From NCBI GenBank assembly GCA_900660155.1, contig CABFPE010001155.1:17906-55389 (forward strand): a stretch of DNA of 37,484 nt. Reading direction: 5' to 3'. The number at the start of each line of letters is the position of its first letter. Positions within the stretch are counted from its first letter, which is position 1. The notes under the pieces are model-generated. The model had not been told where the DNA came from. It made no database searches and was given only the letters and a program-made list of their open reading frames with translations. Both the position numbers and the translations under genes were made by a program. The stretch comes from Hofstenia miamia (taxonomy: Eukaryota; Xenacoelomorpha; Acoela; Hofsteniidae). Positions 1 to 10,922 of this stretch are shown piece by piece.

Positions 1-308
1 GAGACGTCACTCAAACTGGGTCCCCTAAAGTACAATAACGCCGTTTAAATATAATATATTAATGTAAGACATATAGTGAAATGCTTTAATATATATTTTT
101 TGGCTATAAATATTAGATACAGTTATATTGTACATCCATGCTATATTATGATAAATATTGTGTGAATTACTTTTAGGAATGAAGCAGATGGAACTCAAAT
201 GAAAATGGATTTTTTATTGACCAGTCTCCAGTCCATCTGAATAGCAATATATAAAAAATTAAATTTAAAACATTTTGAAAACTTATATTAAATTTTTCAG
301 ATACAGGT
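1..308. other. AT-rich flank upstream of the CACTA transposase remnant
   Basis: I recognise no protein in this stretch. A T-rich run ending in 'aatttttcag' at 291-300 looks like a 3' splice site, directly before the point where transposase similarity begins. The decayed transposase may therefore have had an upstream exon that is not visible here. Open frames on the minus strand across 173-741 are antisense shadows of the transposase remnant. Confidence 0.35.
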
Positions 309-1408
309 TTGCTGACTATTAAAGTTCCATCAATTGATATGATATTGCTAGAGGTATTTTTTGCTGAAATATTACGCAATAAAGATTTTATTTTATGTCC
401 ACCTGCAAATAATAATTTCGATCTAACCATTTGGATATCTTTGAACTCTGATGGTTGCCCACTTTACAATTCCAGGTCAATGTCAGTATGGCCAATATGG
501 GCGCAGATTTTGCAGCTTGCTCCTCTGCATAGGTTTTCATACCATAATACTTTGTTACTAGGAGTGTCGTATGGTCCAAGCAAACCCAATTGGAGTAAAT
601 TTCTTTTACCGATAGTTGAGAGACTTCATAACCTACAAATTCTGGGAATACAAATTTCACATAATTCAACAAATATAACGTAGGTGTGAGCTGTCGAATG
701 TTAGTTGCAGATTTACCGGCGAAGGCATCAATTTGCAGCATTAAGCAATTTAATGGTAGATATGGATGCCTTTATTGTTATTCCCCGGGAATAAATTTTG
801 AACATCGACGATTATATCCAGTTTCAACATTTGAAAATCGCACAACTGAATCATTTCAAAGTGATATCCGTGTTGCCACTAACACTGGCGCTGTTGCAAG
901 GGGCGTTACAGGGAAGAGATTATTTTTACCCGATTATTTCCTTACCCGATGGTGTTGCAATTGACTATATGCATAATGTTTGCTTAGGTGTGACAAGAAA
1001 TATATTATTTTCGCTTGATCGTCAATATCTAAGACATTCTATGAGTGATATTGATAATTTAATAAAGCATACTATTGTTCCTGATTGTATCTCCAGAAAA
1101 CCACGATCACTTAAAGAGCTAAAGTTTTTTAAAGCTAATGAATTTCGTACATTACTTTTTTACACTTTTATACCGTTTTTCTGGAACATCATCCCAGTAA
1201 AGTTTATTATTCATTTTATTTTATTATCATCCTCCATGGTTATTCTTTCTGAAAATAACTCTGAAAATATTGATTCTGTATCTTACATGCTGACTCGATT
1301 TTGTTCACTTATGCCCCAACTTTATGGTCAGCTGTCGCAAACATACAATTGTCATTTGCTATTACATTATTGTAAGCAATACAATAATTTTGGATCCATC
1401 ATTAATTG
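303..1408 (+). pseudogene. EnSpm/CACTA-type (animal) transposase fragment, frameshifted
   Basis: This is a remnant of the DDE transposase of an animal EnSpm/CACTA-like element, which would cut and paste the element in the nucleus. Family-like segments occur in order. 'WISLNSDGCPLYNS' and 'GVSYGPSKPNWSKFLLP' lie at 303-683. 'MLVADLPAKASI' with 'QFNGRYGCLYCYSPG' lies at 686-800. 'GVTGKRLFLPD' lies near 900. 'LPDGVAIDYMHNVCLGVTR' and 'SRKPRSLKELKFFKANEFR' lie at 930-1160, followed by a region ending 'LYGQLSQTYNCHLLLHY'. The frame changes near 675-683, where a TAG ends the first segment, and returns to the original near 905-930. At least two indels therefore break the gene. The N-terminus is missing, and the C-terminal part is cut off by the N at 1409. 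The family call rests on remembered similarity, not a search, but the order of motifs makes it fairly secure. Confidence 0.75.
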
Positions 1409-1409
1409 N
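1409..1409. other. Single-N assembly join (no visible overlap)
   Basis: The only ambiguous base in the left 16 kb. Unlike the other four N positions in this window, the sequence after it does not repeat anything I can find before it. It may be a true gap of unknown size or a single uncalled base. Transposase similarity stops here, which favours a real discontinuity. Confidence 0.6.
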
Positions 1410-2504
1410 CAACTGTTGGCGCAAGTGTTGAGAAAATGCTGTCTAATGTCGATGAGGCTCAGTGCAATCCTTTGAACAAACACAACAGCTGTTAAAATTG
1501 TGTCTGTGCATCACACTAAGCATTAAATAATATTCTATTTGCCTTCTTTTGCAAAAAATTGCTCAAAAAACATATTGGTACATAGTTAAAAAGGGGGTAT
1601 AATTGAATAATTATTTATACAGGTATGGCCGCAGTTTTTTTGACCAATGGCTGCCAAATCCAGAATTTCTAAAAAACGACTTTTTTCTTATCAAAATCAA
1701 TAGAAAAGTGTAAAAAGTTATTGAAAACTGATTATTATTAGAAACCTACATATATACTACCCTGCTTTTCTTTACTACTCTCAAAATAATGCAGTTAAAT
1801 ATTGCGCCCTAGACGTTTCTAATAAAAGAACCATCCATTATATTCAAAATAGGGTAGCCCAAATAGGACCATACTCAATATTGGGCAGGCAATTAAAACT
1901 GCAATTTATTAATGATACACTACAGAAAAATTTTCTAAATTGTGTACTGAAAAAATCTAAGTGAATTAATATTGGTCAATTTCACCAAGGATTGAAATAA
2001 TGTAACTGTTAAATTGTGCCTACAATTTTGACTTGTGACCATGAGCTTGGGAATTTCAACGTTGTATTGATGATGCATGTTGAAAACAGTTTAGGAGAAG
2101 TATCTAGTGATATCTTCAAGAAATAATATCAAAAGACAAGATTCTCGTTTATCAATGCTAGACATCAATCAACATTGATTTTAAAAGAATTGATGATGCA
2201 TATTATGCTGTATAAAATGAAAAACTGAATGCAATATGGATTCAGTGACAAACAAGCAGGCATTTGCAACACTAGACACCTTCAATTTGGTTTTTTAGGT
2301 TGGGATCAGATTGAAGAAAAATTACTTTATAATTTTGGCGATACTATTGCAATACTAGCACAAAATTATTTGAAATGGCATCCTTTTGCCGAGTTTTTTA
2401 CGATCTCAACACTTTTCATTTGAATGCAGTTTGAATTTTTGTTGATTGAATTGGGGAAGTACTCAAAATAGGGCACTTGGTCTTACGGTCCCAAGGAGGC
2501 GTTC
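1410..2504. other. Unassigned AT-rich sequence
   Basis: I see no recognisable gene. Short open frames, such as 64 codons at 2229-2423, have no family resemblance and are what chance gives in this composition. The C-terminal part of the CACTA transposase, expected after 1409, was looked for and not found. Confidence 0.5.
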
Positions 2505-2700
2505 TAAATTGAGGTTCGGGTCGGGTTCGGGCATCCAATTTTTCGGTAGGTTCGGGTACAAGCATAGATTGATTGATTCAACAGATGCGGATGTTATCCA
2601 CCCCTTCATCTTAATGAGTATTGCGAATCAAAATCGACGTTTCAAGTCAGATTCGAGTAAAAATTGTTGTCGGGTCTGATCGGCTTCGGGTCCATGATAA
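2505..2700. repeat. TCGGG-rich patch, possible MITE or hAT-type remnant
   Basis: There is a local concentration of 'ttcggg' and 'tcgggt' words: 'ggttcgggtcgggttcggg' from 2512, 'aggttcgggtac' near 2548, then 'gtcgggtctgatcggcttcggg' split over 2670-2692. This is much more G+C- and CpG-rich than its surroundings. Such words are frequent in the ends of short non-autonomous DNA transposons, but I could not find clean inverted ends or a target-site duplication. Confidence 0.3.
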
Positions 2701-3284
2701 GCTCATTTTTTTAATCTCTAACCTATGCCTGCAAACTATGAAAAATTTTGTTTGTATTCAATTCGCGGCAGCAAAATTTCTTTAATCATTGTAAATTAAT
2801 GCTGAAACTTTAAGCGATTGAAAATGCTCGTTACATATTTGTGAAAAAATGGTGAATACAATCCACAAAAACAGCATTTTTTCCAGCCAATCCGCGAATC
2901 CGCATGGATTTATCCTATCTATGCATACCCTATGCCTGGATTGAGCAAGCTTGTTCAGGAGGCAGAATTTTGATCCGCACAACATCCCACGCTTGTGTGC
3001 TCATACCCTACCTTCTGAACCCAATTAACTTCTATTTAAGTTAGAAGCGATTAAACAAGATCTTTACCTACAACATAATTGATCATTATATTGTCAGAAT
3101 GCATTGAGATGTTTAAAAACAAAACAATAAAGCAATAACAAACGTTTTAGAGCGCCAGTAAACATTTAAAGACAAATTGCTTAAAAAATTCTCCAAAAAA
3201 TAGTTAATGTCTCAACATGGTCTCCTTCAATTATACTCATGTTTTACTAGTTTTTTATTCTTTACGGTATCCAGAGAGTGGTAT
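2701..3284. other. Unassigned sequence with CpG-containing patch
   Basis: No gene is recognised. Positions 2884-2990 hold a CpG-containing patch ('aatccgcgaatccgcatgg') reminiscent of a degraded interspersed repeat, without identifiable ends. Confidence 0.35.
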
Positions 3285-3526
3285 CAGGGGCGTACGTATG
3301 ATTTTCAGACGAGGGACATCTAAGTCATTGATGAAGTGAGTCACAAATTCGGAGTGAAATCCCGCGAATTTTGAAACAATTGAAAAATAGGCCATAAATA
3401 CAATTCAGGATCTTAGTTTTTAACTTTTTAAAGTATTTTTCCGAATATTTTCCATTTCTCCAATCACAATCAAATTTGAAATCATTACGGGGGAACACTT
3501 CATCATGCCCCCTTTTGTACGCCACG
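3285..3526. mobile_element. Candidate MITE with imperfect terminal inverted repeats
   Basis: The left end reads 'caggggcgtacgtatg' at 3285. The reverse complement of the right end near 3507-3526 reads 'ccgtggcgtacaaaaggggg'. They share GGCGTAC at the tip. Further in, both arms carry a GATGAAGTG block (left near 3329, right near 3499 in reverse complement), so the arms resemble each other over about 55 bp with gaps. Total length is about 240 bp. No transposase frame and no clear target-site duplication are visible, so the superfamily is open. A related tip, 'cagtggcgtacgcaagg', occurs at 15212. Confidence 0.45.
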
Positions 3527-4182
3527 GAGTTGTACCTGTATCAACCCAACTCACCGGTAGGGATTATTAAAGGTGTCCTCGTTTGAGGAGGGAGAGAGAA
3601 GTGTGTTTGCAACATTTTTTACTCAGTATTTGCGATACATAATAACATATACTATATAGGTGACATATTTATTATGCTCTGTAGTTTCATTGTTTTTCTG
3701 ATTCATTTATCGTAATTACAGTTAATAATTCTACAAAATGTTGCCAAATAATCCATAATCGAAATATCTGCTCAAAAATAAAAAATGTTAGTAAAGAATC
3801 CAAGCAATTTTAAAATTTAGCATATCTTAGGTTCGTACTATATTCAATGAACAGGTTTATTCTTAAGAAATAGCAATTTGATAGGCAGACGAATGGATTG
3901 GTATCGCAGCAAATTAGGTTAAGGAAATCACGTTCTTTGATGTATATATTTCCTCTAGCTTGGGTTTTTTTGGAATGAGGCCCAGCCTCTTTTTTAAAAT
4001 TAATTGGACCAAGTCCCTTATTATTTTATGACATTTTGGCTGCGCCATTTTGACAAAGACACCCAATCGTTTAATTTTCTGGTATCCGGAGCCGTTCTCT
4101 ATCGCCCACTTTCACATTTTGTATTATTTATATATACTATTACATATAAATTATCAAAAATTTAGAGCAGGCCGGGTCCTAG
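3527..4182. other. Unassigned AT-rich sequence
   Basis: I see no gene, repeat or regulatory signal that I can support. Confidence 0.5.
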
Positions 4183-4755
4183 TCTGCACATCAATGGAGG
4201 AGCCCTGATATAACATCACTCACAGCAGTAATTGCATTAGTACCACAAGATAATGCCCCAGGAAGAAATGTCGTCGTTACTCAAAAGTTAGAGATCAGTC
4301 AATTTGTCAATTTTAATTTTCGGCTTTACCTCCAGGTATCACACATGTGGAAAGACCTACTTCTTATACAGTGGTGGAGACCAAAGAAAGAGTCATCCAG
4401 AGAGAAAAATGTTGAAAACAAGTGTGCCAAGTAGATAAATCTGTAACTAAGAAGAGCTTGATAATGCTTTTAGCAATTTCAATGTTTGCTTAAGGAATCA
4501 AATTTCGGATTTAGTTGGTAAAACCATTACAAATAAAACCATTATACTAACAATACCCTCTGCTGTGTCGTGAGATGTTTAGTCCCCAATACTACCTAAA
4601 GTGAATGTCTTCCACTATGTTGTTGGACTAAACAATAGTATTTCAAAAACGCCTTCAAGGATTACAGAATCAATGCTGCCCGAGACACCCCAACAAGAAA
4701 GTTTATTGGCAAAGTTGACGAGTTTGCACAATCACTTGTGGAGTTGCTACAATGA
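4183..4755 (+). other. Unrecognised open stretches, possible exon or old element remnant
   Basis: Two segments are open in the same + frame. The first, 4183-4431, has about 83 codons and contains 'VPQDNAPGRNVVVTQKLEI'. The second, 4648-4752, has 35 codons and contains 'RDTPTRKFIGKVDEFAQSL'. Stops separate them. A 'cag|gtatca' donor-like site lies within the first at about 4335. Both are richer in G+C than the flanks. I do not recognise either peptide. The overlapping open frame at 4601-4798 in another phase is equally plausible by eye, so coding status is unresolved. Confidence 0.2.
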
Positions 4756-5584
4756 TACAGCTTCCAGCCTTTCTAACAGGCGATGCATGCACCCATAATT
4801 TGACAAAAGAATACGAAAATAAATCTTATTATGGTGTACAAATTAGAAATTTTAGGAAATATTTTCCAATACAAAATGCTATTGGAGAGCGCAAAGTTGT
4901 AAAAAATAAAAATTTCGGAAAACAAAATAGCAAGATGATTTGTCAACTAAAGAGATTTCTGTCTCATTTAGGACTTTCAATATATATATAGTATGTCCTA
5001 AAAGTAATTCATTTTTAATAGATAGAACACAAACAGGAATATTGTTCAGCATAATAATTTTTATTACTCGATATTGTTTTCGCATCAACCTGGGGATTAT
5101 TGGAAAACAACTAAAATCTTACAGAGATAAATTTTGCTCTTTTGAATAGCTGTATAGTTTAGGGTGATTATATAACGCTAATAAGAGTTGTAATATTTAA
5201 GAAATTATGGCTAAATAATAAGTTCTAAGCTTTAACCATTTCGTAAATGAATTGCTTTAATTATGAAATACGAATTTTAAAAAATACATAATACTGAGGA
5301 CTGGAGCACTATCTATGACATACGATTTTTATAAAAATTAAATATATTCAAGCTCGAGTGAATACTGCGGGAGCAATTGCCAAAAAATAGGTTTTTTGGG
5401 GAAAAAGTACGATTCCCGCTAAATGCCTTAGAAATTTCGGACTGTTCCCGCCAAATGCAAGGTTTTTGCATTTTCCTATGTTAATTTTTCGGTGGTTATC
5501 TTCGAAATATGCTTGATTGCAAGATCTTAGCCACAATGAATGCATTTTTATCTTTTGTTAGTTGACAGATAGATTTCACAATTT
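4756..5584. other. Unassigned AT-rich sequence
   Basis: Several overlapping frames of 65-79 codons lie on both strands (4752-5149, 5348-5545). None resembles a known family. No promoter or RNA gene is identifiable. Confidence 0.45.
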
Positions 5585-6001
5585 TTGGCGTTTGCTGATA
5601 TATCGTTGACATGTAATACGTGGGACAAAACTTCAATTTTAGGAAGCAGCATTTTGAAACATGCTCACTGTCAAAATTTCAAACACAATGAAGTAACCAC
5701 ATTACATTCATGCCCAGGACACAACAGATCCCAGCTTATGTCAATGATCTCATTATATCCTATGTCTCCTATTGATACAATCATCATTAATACTGGACTT
5801 ATAGATGCCATATTCTTCGATTTAACATTATTCAAATCCTTGCTCAAAAACCGACTGCATGAAATTCGTCTTAAGTTTACTCCCCGGCATTTTTCTTCTT
5901 TGAAATTATTCCGATTTGTGCTGACGAAACCCTATCAAAGATCTCCAACAAAGAGCATAATAGAATTCTTAGAAGTCTCTCCACGAACTATTGCCCTGTA
6001 A
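5585..6001 (+). CDS. Hypothetical 138-codon ORF, faint SGNH/GDSL-hydrolase resemblance
   Basis: This is the longest open frame in the window (138 codons, non-ATG start; the true 5' end is unknown). Residues 18-27 read 'SILGSSILKH', which could be a degenerate block I of an SGNH hydrolase (normally GDS around the nucleophilic Ser). 'CPGHNRSQ' near residue 43 and 'IDTIIINTGLID' near residue 62 sit where blocks II and III would be (normally G and GxND). Neither the Asp of block I nor the GxND motif is intact, and no DxxH block is evident at the C-terminus. SGNH-like domains are carried by some animal retroelements, so a decayed element protein is the best guess. It could also be a chance ORF. 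Confidence 0.3.
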   Translation: MAFADISLTCNTWDKTSILGSSILKHAHCQNFKHNEVTTLHSCPGHNRSQLMSMISLYPMSPIDTIIINTGLIDAIFFDLTLFKSLLKNRLHEIRLKFTPRHFSSLKLFRFVLTKPYQRSPTKSIIEFLEVSPRTIAL

Positions 6002-6730
6002 TTCCAATGTTTGATATCCTTCTAATCTCTCCTAATCACATAGAATTTTAACTATTAGATAAGGCTTTTTTAATTCATCTGATGACTGAAGAACTTTTTA
6101 ACACACCCCGCAGCGCTTGTTTATCAATTCATTCAGGTGAAAATCAACCTCATATAGTCAAGCTGCTGCCACTACCACTCAGCTTGTCCTCCTTCGAACT
6201 CTTATCACATCTATCATCCACTAATCACTTTTCACGATGAAACTTCTTTTGAATAAATTTCACATTTTCTTAAATATTAATTTACTGTTTGTTCAGTGCT
6301 TTAAAATGTAATTATTTAATATATATATATATATCATGACCAAAAACACACTTTTTACAACCCTCACGGATTAAACAACTGCGACTACACTATGCTTTAT
6401 TGCCAACGTGCTTAAATATTGAATTTATCGCATATGTTAATAGTACAAATTAAGGCTGCGTTTGGATTTCACATAATATTTCATTGAAATAGTAATTTAA
6501 TTCAATAACAAATTAAGAGCAGGGCTGAGAGTTCATCAATAGAACTTGCGTAGGGCCAACTAATAATGTACACATAAAATTCTTGGTTCTCATCCAGACA
6601 ATCTAGGAGTTCAAGTTAAAACTCAGTTGTAAAATATATTACAATTTTAATGCTGATTATTACACAGTAGTTTATTTTGAGGTCTACTTAAACAATTGCG
6701 CAATTTGCGAATTTCTTAAATTTTCTAAGA
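6002..6730. other. Unassigned AT-rich sequence
   Basis: No gene is recognised. A short AT run (about 6319-6334) and general A+T richness are the only notable features. Confidence 0.5.
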
Positions 6731-6910
6731 TATCACTGGTAATGTTTTCTGTATTTGCATACAAGTTGAATAAATAATGAACATTCATTGGATAGAGTTT
6801 GCATGAGATTTTAACAAAGTGTTGCTTTTATTGAGAAGGGAAAACCTGTATTTCTAATGCCATAAATAAGGTAGAATAACAATTGCAATTTTTATTTAAA
6901 TATTTTTGGT
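6731..6910 (+). mobile_element. Tc1-type terminal arm, related to the 3' arm of the element at 16-18 kb
   Basis: This stretch aligns with the reverse complement of about 18062-18233. Shared blocks include 'attcattggatagag', 'gcatgagat', 'attgagaagg' and 'gtagaataacaatt', all in the same order and spacing over roughly 180 bp (about 80% identical by eye in the best 120 bp). The left edge, 'tcactggtaatg', corresponds to the CAGTACTGGAAA tip of the other copy. No matching inner repeat or second arm is obvious to the right. It is either a solo arm, a MITE derivative, or the edge of an element whose body has decayed. Confidence 0.65.
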
Positions 6911-7070
6911 TAAATTCATAGAATTTTATAAAATGTTTATTAAATAATTTTTGGGATTCATCCAGTCGTATTTCATAGACGATTTTCTATTGAAAAAATA
7001 GCAAAACTTGTGCTGTGGTTACGTCCGTAATTCGAAAATGAATGTCGATAAATTTACGTCCTCACCTCAA

Positions 7071-7075
<5 letters not shown>

Positions 7076-7114
<39 letters not shown>
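7076..7114. repeat. (AT)n microsatellite
   Basis: An uninterrupted AT/TA dinucleotide run of 39 bp, and a strong candidate for length variation. It creates a spurious IYIYIY peptide in the overlapping open frame. Confidence 0.95.
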
Positions 7115-7115
<1 letters not shown>

Positions 7116-7439
7116 CCATTTTATAGCTGCAAGGCAGCTGTGGCTCATCAATTGTTCACTAAACATTGTTCACCAACTGCCACTTATGAAATATCTGCCC
7201 TCTGGCAAATTTTATTTGTGCAGCAATTCTTGTCTCATTACTTTCCAGACAGACTTTGTGTGTATATAAAATGTTTAAAAACTAGAAAATAGTACATGGC
7301 AATGCAGAGAGCTAATGTTTCTTAGAGCAAATGTCAAATGATTGTGAATAATTTTCCACCAAATCACAATTTTGAATTTATAAGATCTGATCTTTTATAA
7401 AATAGATTTCAAGCTATGATGACAATTTTTTCTGTGTCC
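7115..7439. other. Unassigned sequence between AT repeat and mariner fragment
   Basis: Nothing recognisable. If the mariner remnant at 7440-7852 had been complete, its C-terminal half would fall here on the minus strand. I could not find it. Confidence 0.4.
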
Positions 7440-7852
7440 ATACATAGTGGTGTTTCAGCCATGCAATACATGGTACCTCAGCATTTTGTACTATGCATCA
7501 GCCCCTTTATTTTCCCTAGGCTGAAAACATTAGGGGCATTTTCTGGCCATCAGAGGCTCTGACACCCAGGACCATGATCTGAGCTGCATTCTTTTTGAAA
7601 TGTGCCAAAAACTTCTCCTATTGACTTTGTGAGGAACCAGTCATTTTGGCTGTTGGCAGCAGCATCTACAGTGAAGGTTTTCCCATCAGAGAATACTGTG
7701 ACAGTGCTACCTCAAGTCCTAAAATAATGCATTCCTGCTTTGCACCTTACTAGTCTCTGACTTCAAAGATTCTGTCAGTAGATGCCTTTGAATCCTAACA
7801 AACAATTTGAAACCAAAATCTTTTTGTGCTACCAACTGAACCGTGCTAGGCT
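7440..7852 (-). pseudogene. Mariner-superfamily transposase fragment, frameshifted and with stops
   Basis: Read from 7852 down to 7440, this is a remnant of a mariner-type DDE transposase. In order: 'STVQLVAQKDFGFKLF' (end of the N-terminal helix-turn-helix region, usually ...EDLGLKSY), 'RHLLTESLKSETSKVRCKA' (linker, usually LLTexxKxxRLERC), then 'GSTVTVFSDGKTFTVDAA' with 'NSQNDWFL' (first catalytic Asp in the FSDE-type motif, with the following Glu now Gly). After one frame change come 'IMVLGVRASDGQKMPLMF' and 'GADA' before a stop. The N-terminal half of the first HTH and everything after about the second strand group are missing. This differs from the transposase at 16.4-17.9 kb, which is of Tc1 type. 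An AT microsatellite abuts the 5' side. Confidence 0.75.
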
Positions 7853-7853
7853 T

Positions 7854-7887
7854 TATATATATATATATATTTACATATATATATATA
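7854..7887. repeat. Imperfect (AT)n microsatellite
   Basis: AT/TA dinucleotides interrupted once by 'ttac'. It lies directly next to the mariner fragment, at what may be the element's truncation point. Confidence 0.9.
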
Positions 7888-9868
7888 ATGTATATCTAAA
7901 CAACTAGCTTTGTCAATCATTATTGTTTACATTGCTGTGGCACTTGACCTTGCTTAGCATTTAATTATATATAAGAAAGTACCCAAATAAATATACTGAA
8001 AAAATTTTAATGTAAACCCAATCATAATATTTCCTCTAAAAAATGTGTCAAAATTCTCAAATTTCATTTGCATTTGAATGTTTTTTGTAAATGCAAACAT
8101 TAGAAAAATATAAGGGTTCAATCTTTTTTCTTTTATGAAGTCCCAAAATTTCAAGTGTAAATCCTATAAATTATATTTTATAATTACAAACAGAGTCTGT
8201 TAATATTATTCTTAAGTTACATAAAAAACAAAGTAAAACTACCTTAGCAAAAAAAGAACTCAATTTATCTGAAAATTTATTAGAGATTCCAGAAAGTAAA
8301 CTTAATTATTATTTTAACTGCAGTACTCTAGATTGCTTAAACAAAAATATTTTTCAAACTTTAGATTTTCATAAGAATTCCCCCAAACCAGCAAAATATA
8401 CTCTACCTATACCATAAAACAAGAATTTTCTTATCATTTTGGCAGATAATTTTATGGACCTTCCTGAAATTTTCACATGGCTGCAGGCAAGTAAATTGCA
8501 TGCCCCAGCCAGTAAAATTTGTTATTTGTTAAAAATGGAATGATAATAAGACAATCTAACACACACTGTTGAAAATGGATGTACAAAGTTTTATATGAAG
8601 CACTGCTTTAGAACAAAATAAACTTTATTGAAAATGCCAGCCTAATTGTAGCTCTATGACTCTTGAGCTACGTAGTGACTAATTCAGCCGGAAATTTGCA
8701 AACTTAAATAATATTTTACAAACATATTTAGAATTATAAAAAACCTATTCACTGCCTTCCATTCCCATACAACAAATTTTTGTAAAGAATTCCATTCACT
8801 TTTAGGGTAGCAAAACTTAACACTTTCTGCTTATTTACAAGTATTAACAATGAGTTTATCTGAATCCTGGAAAGATGTTGGGTACAGACAACTAGCATGA
8901 TTTGTTATGAACTTCCAAAAGTATTTGACCAGATTGAGATCCAGTTAATTAGCAGACAAAGTCTCAAAGAGTTTATGATTAAATATCAAGCAAATTCATA
9001 TTCATAAGCTACTATTTCTTAATATTAAACAGTTTTTGAAGTTAAATTAGGTGCATGATATTAAAATCTGCCCAGCCCTTCCCAATATTTCCTCCTCATA
9101 GCTTCCCAGAGGTAGATTGATACACACATTGGATAATAGTATGCCACTTATTATACATGTTGAAGTCTTTTCTACATCCATGAAGAAACTGAGACAATGT
9201 TGCACAAGCTTTGCTACTGCATTATATGAATGTAGTTTCAAACTTAGAAAAAACCTATCCTCACATTTGCTAGATATTCTGTATTACAATTGACTCTTGT
9301 TTTCCCAATGTATGAAATTCACATAGATCATATTTATGGTTATATATGCATGAGGAAACTAAAGAAGTTGGGATAGAATTTTTGTTAATGCAACAAGTCA
9401 AAATTTTGACTTTTCCCTAAGAATTTTACGTATTGTACAGTAGCTTCAAAATAATTATATTTTGTCATTGATCTTTACTGGTTATGGTTTATAACTAAAC
9501 ATTTTTTAAAATTTCAAACTTAATCATTTCTGTGAATGTCCTTTCTTAAACAATATGTATGATATTGCTTCAAACATTTTTATTAGATATTCTTACAATG
9601 GCCATGTAAGAATTACTTTATTCAAGATGGACTTTAACATATTCTTTTATGTATCAACTCATATTCTTTTGAAATGAAACATAATGTCTAGTTTTTAAAT
9701 TTTGTGTTGCAAAATTCATTTAATTTTAGGCACACAATTTTTATGAAATATTTGCAATTCAATCATTATATACTAGAAAAAATATTCTACCTTATGCCAC
9801 CAAAAATTTGTAACATATTTTTGCATTATTTTCTATTAGATTTATATTTAGTACTACATTAAATTATG
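7888..9868. other. AT-rich, CpG-poor sequence without recognisable genes
   Basis: About 2 kb with no protein similarity that I can support. Minus-strand open frames of 64-66 codons at 7954-8154 and 9047-9241 are not recognisable. CpG is scarce: I see about three in the interval, near 8670, 8687 and 9428. Confidence 0.5.
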
Positions 9869-10922
9869 TGAGCAACATGACACAGCTTTCTTGTTAGATT
9901 AATGTCATGTGAAATATAAAAAAATAAATGAACTAATGTGAATTGATGTAAAATGTATTTAAAAATTTAATATTTTTCATACTTGATATTTCAAAAATAT
10001 AATTTCAAGAGACTTACTGATTCCTCTTGAGTGGAGACAATATTTGTAAATGAAGTTTCCTAAGTTGTAAACATTACTAAGCATTTATTTAGTACAAAAT
10101 TTTATATCTATAAATTTTGTTAAATAATTTATTTAAAATAGAAATGCCTGTTCTTCAAATTGCATAAGTTACCAAAGCCTAGTACATTAAATTTCAAATC
10201 TAATCCTCAAAATATATTAAAAATATAAAAAAAATCATTTAGTGCAAAGGAAATATAAACCTTTTTTAGCAACAATTGTGACTGACTTATTGAACTTTGT
10301 TTTAGAGCATTCTTAGGATTTCATAACTTTGTTAAAGTTTAACAGGATTTTAAAATAGAGTTTCATGTAAATTAAGCTTATTAAGGAAAACTTTTTTATC
10401 TATAACCTTATTTTCTTATGCAAACTGTTGACTAGCTGCTTTTTACTGCACTATTTAATGCAATCTCTTCATGTAAGAAATTTTCTAAGTAGAATAAAAC
10501 CATTAAATTTTCTTTGTTTTGATTTTGAAATGTCTTGTGACTTACACTAATGTTTGTTTTTAAATGCTTCACAACATTCTTAATAATGCTCTTTAATAAT
10601 GGTGTTTGTACAAAGATAATAGCATGTTTCTTTAATTAGATCAAAATAATGAAACACTTTTTTGTTTCTATGTAAAAATTGTTTTCCTTCTTCTTTTTGT
10701 TTTTCACTGTTTTTAGCTTGATTATTATAGCAGACCTTGGGTATGTTTCAATCATTTACATAATCTGTGTTTTATTAATGCATTATCCATTTTTGACTTG
10801 CCAGTTTGTATGAGGTTCTCTATGCTTAGGGTGCATTCACACATAAAGAATGTGCTTACTAGATCAAGATTTTAGTATTAACAAAGTAGGCAAGCTTGTA
10901 CTAGCTTTAAATCTTGGGTATT
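9869..10922. repeat. Left copy of a ~1.1-kb divergent direct repeat flanking gypsy pol
   Basis: Aligns with 13484-14612 in the same orientation from 'TGAGCAAC' (9869) to 'aaatcttgggtatt' (about 10922). Identity is about 85-90% by eye, with several indels including about 60 bp missing here relative to the right copy near 14200. Similarity starts at a TG dinucleotide and flanks retroelement sequence, so a long-terminal-repeat origin is possible. However, there is no convincing CA end, primer-binding site, polypurine tract or target-site duplication. This copy contains no CpG at all. Confidence 0.7.

Noticed and set aside
173..741. Minus-strand open frames of 85 and 117 codons.
   Set aside because: They are antisense to the CACTA transposase segment, whose + strand translation carries the family motifs.
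2512..2535. G-rich 'gggtcgggttcggg' as telomere-like repeat or G-quadruplex.
   Set aside because: Irregular, only a few units, and not in an array. More like the end of a degraded DNA transposon.
7826..7850. tRNA-like D-arm words on the minus strand ('ggttcagttggtagcac').
   Set aside because: No matching acceptor stem, anticodon arm or T-loop follows, and the same bases translate into the mariner linker region in frame with the rest of that remnant.
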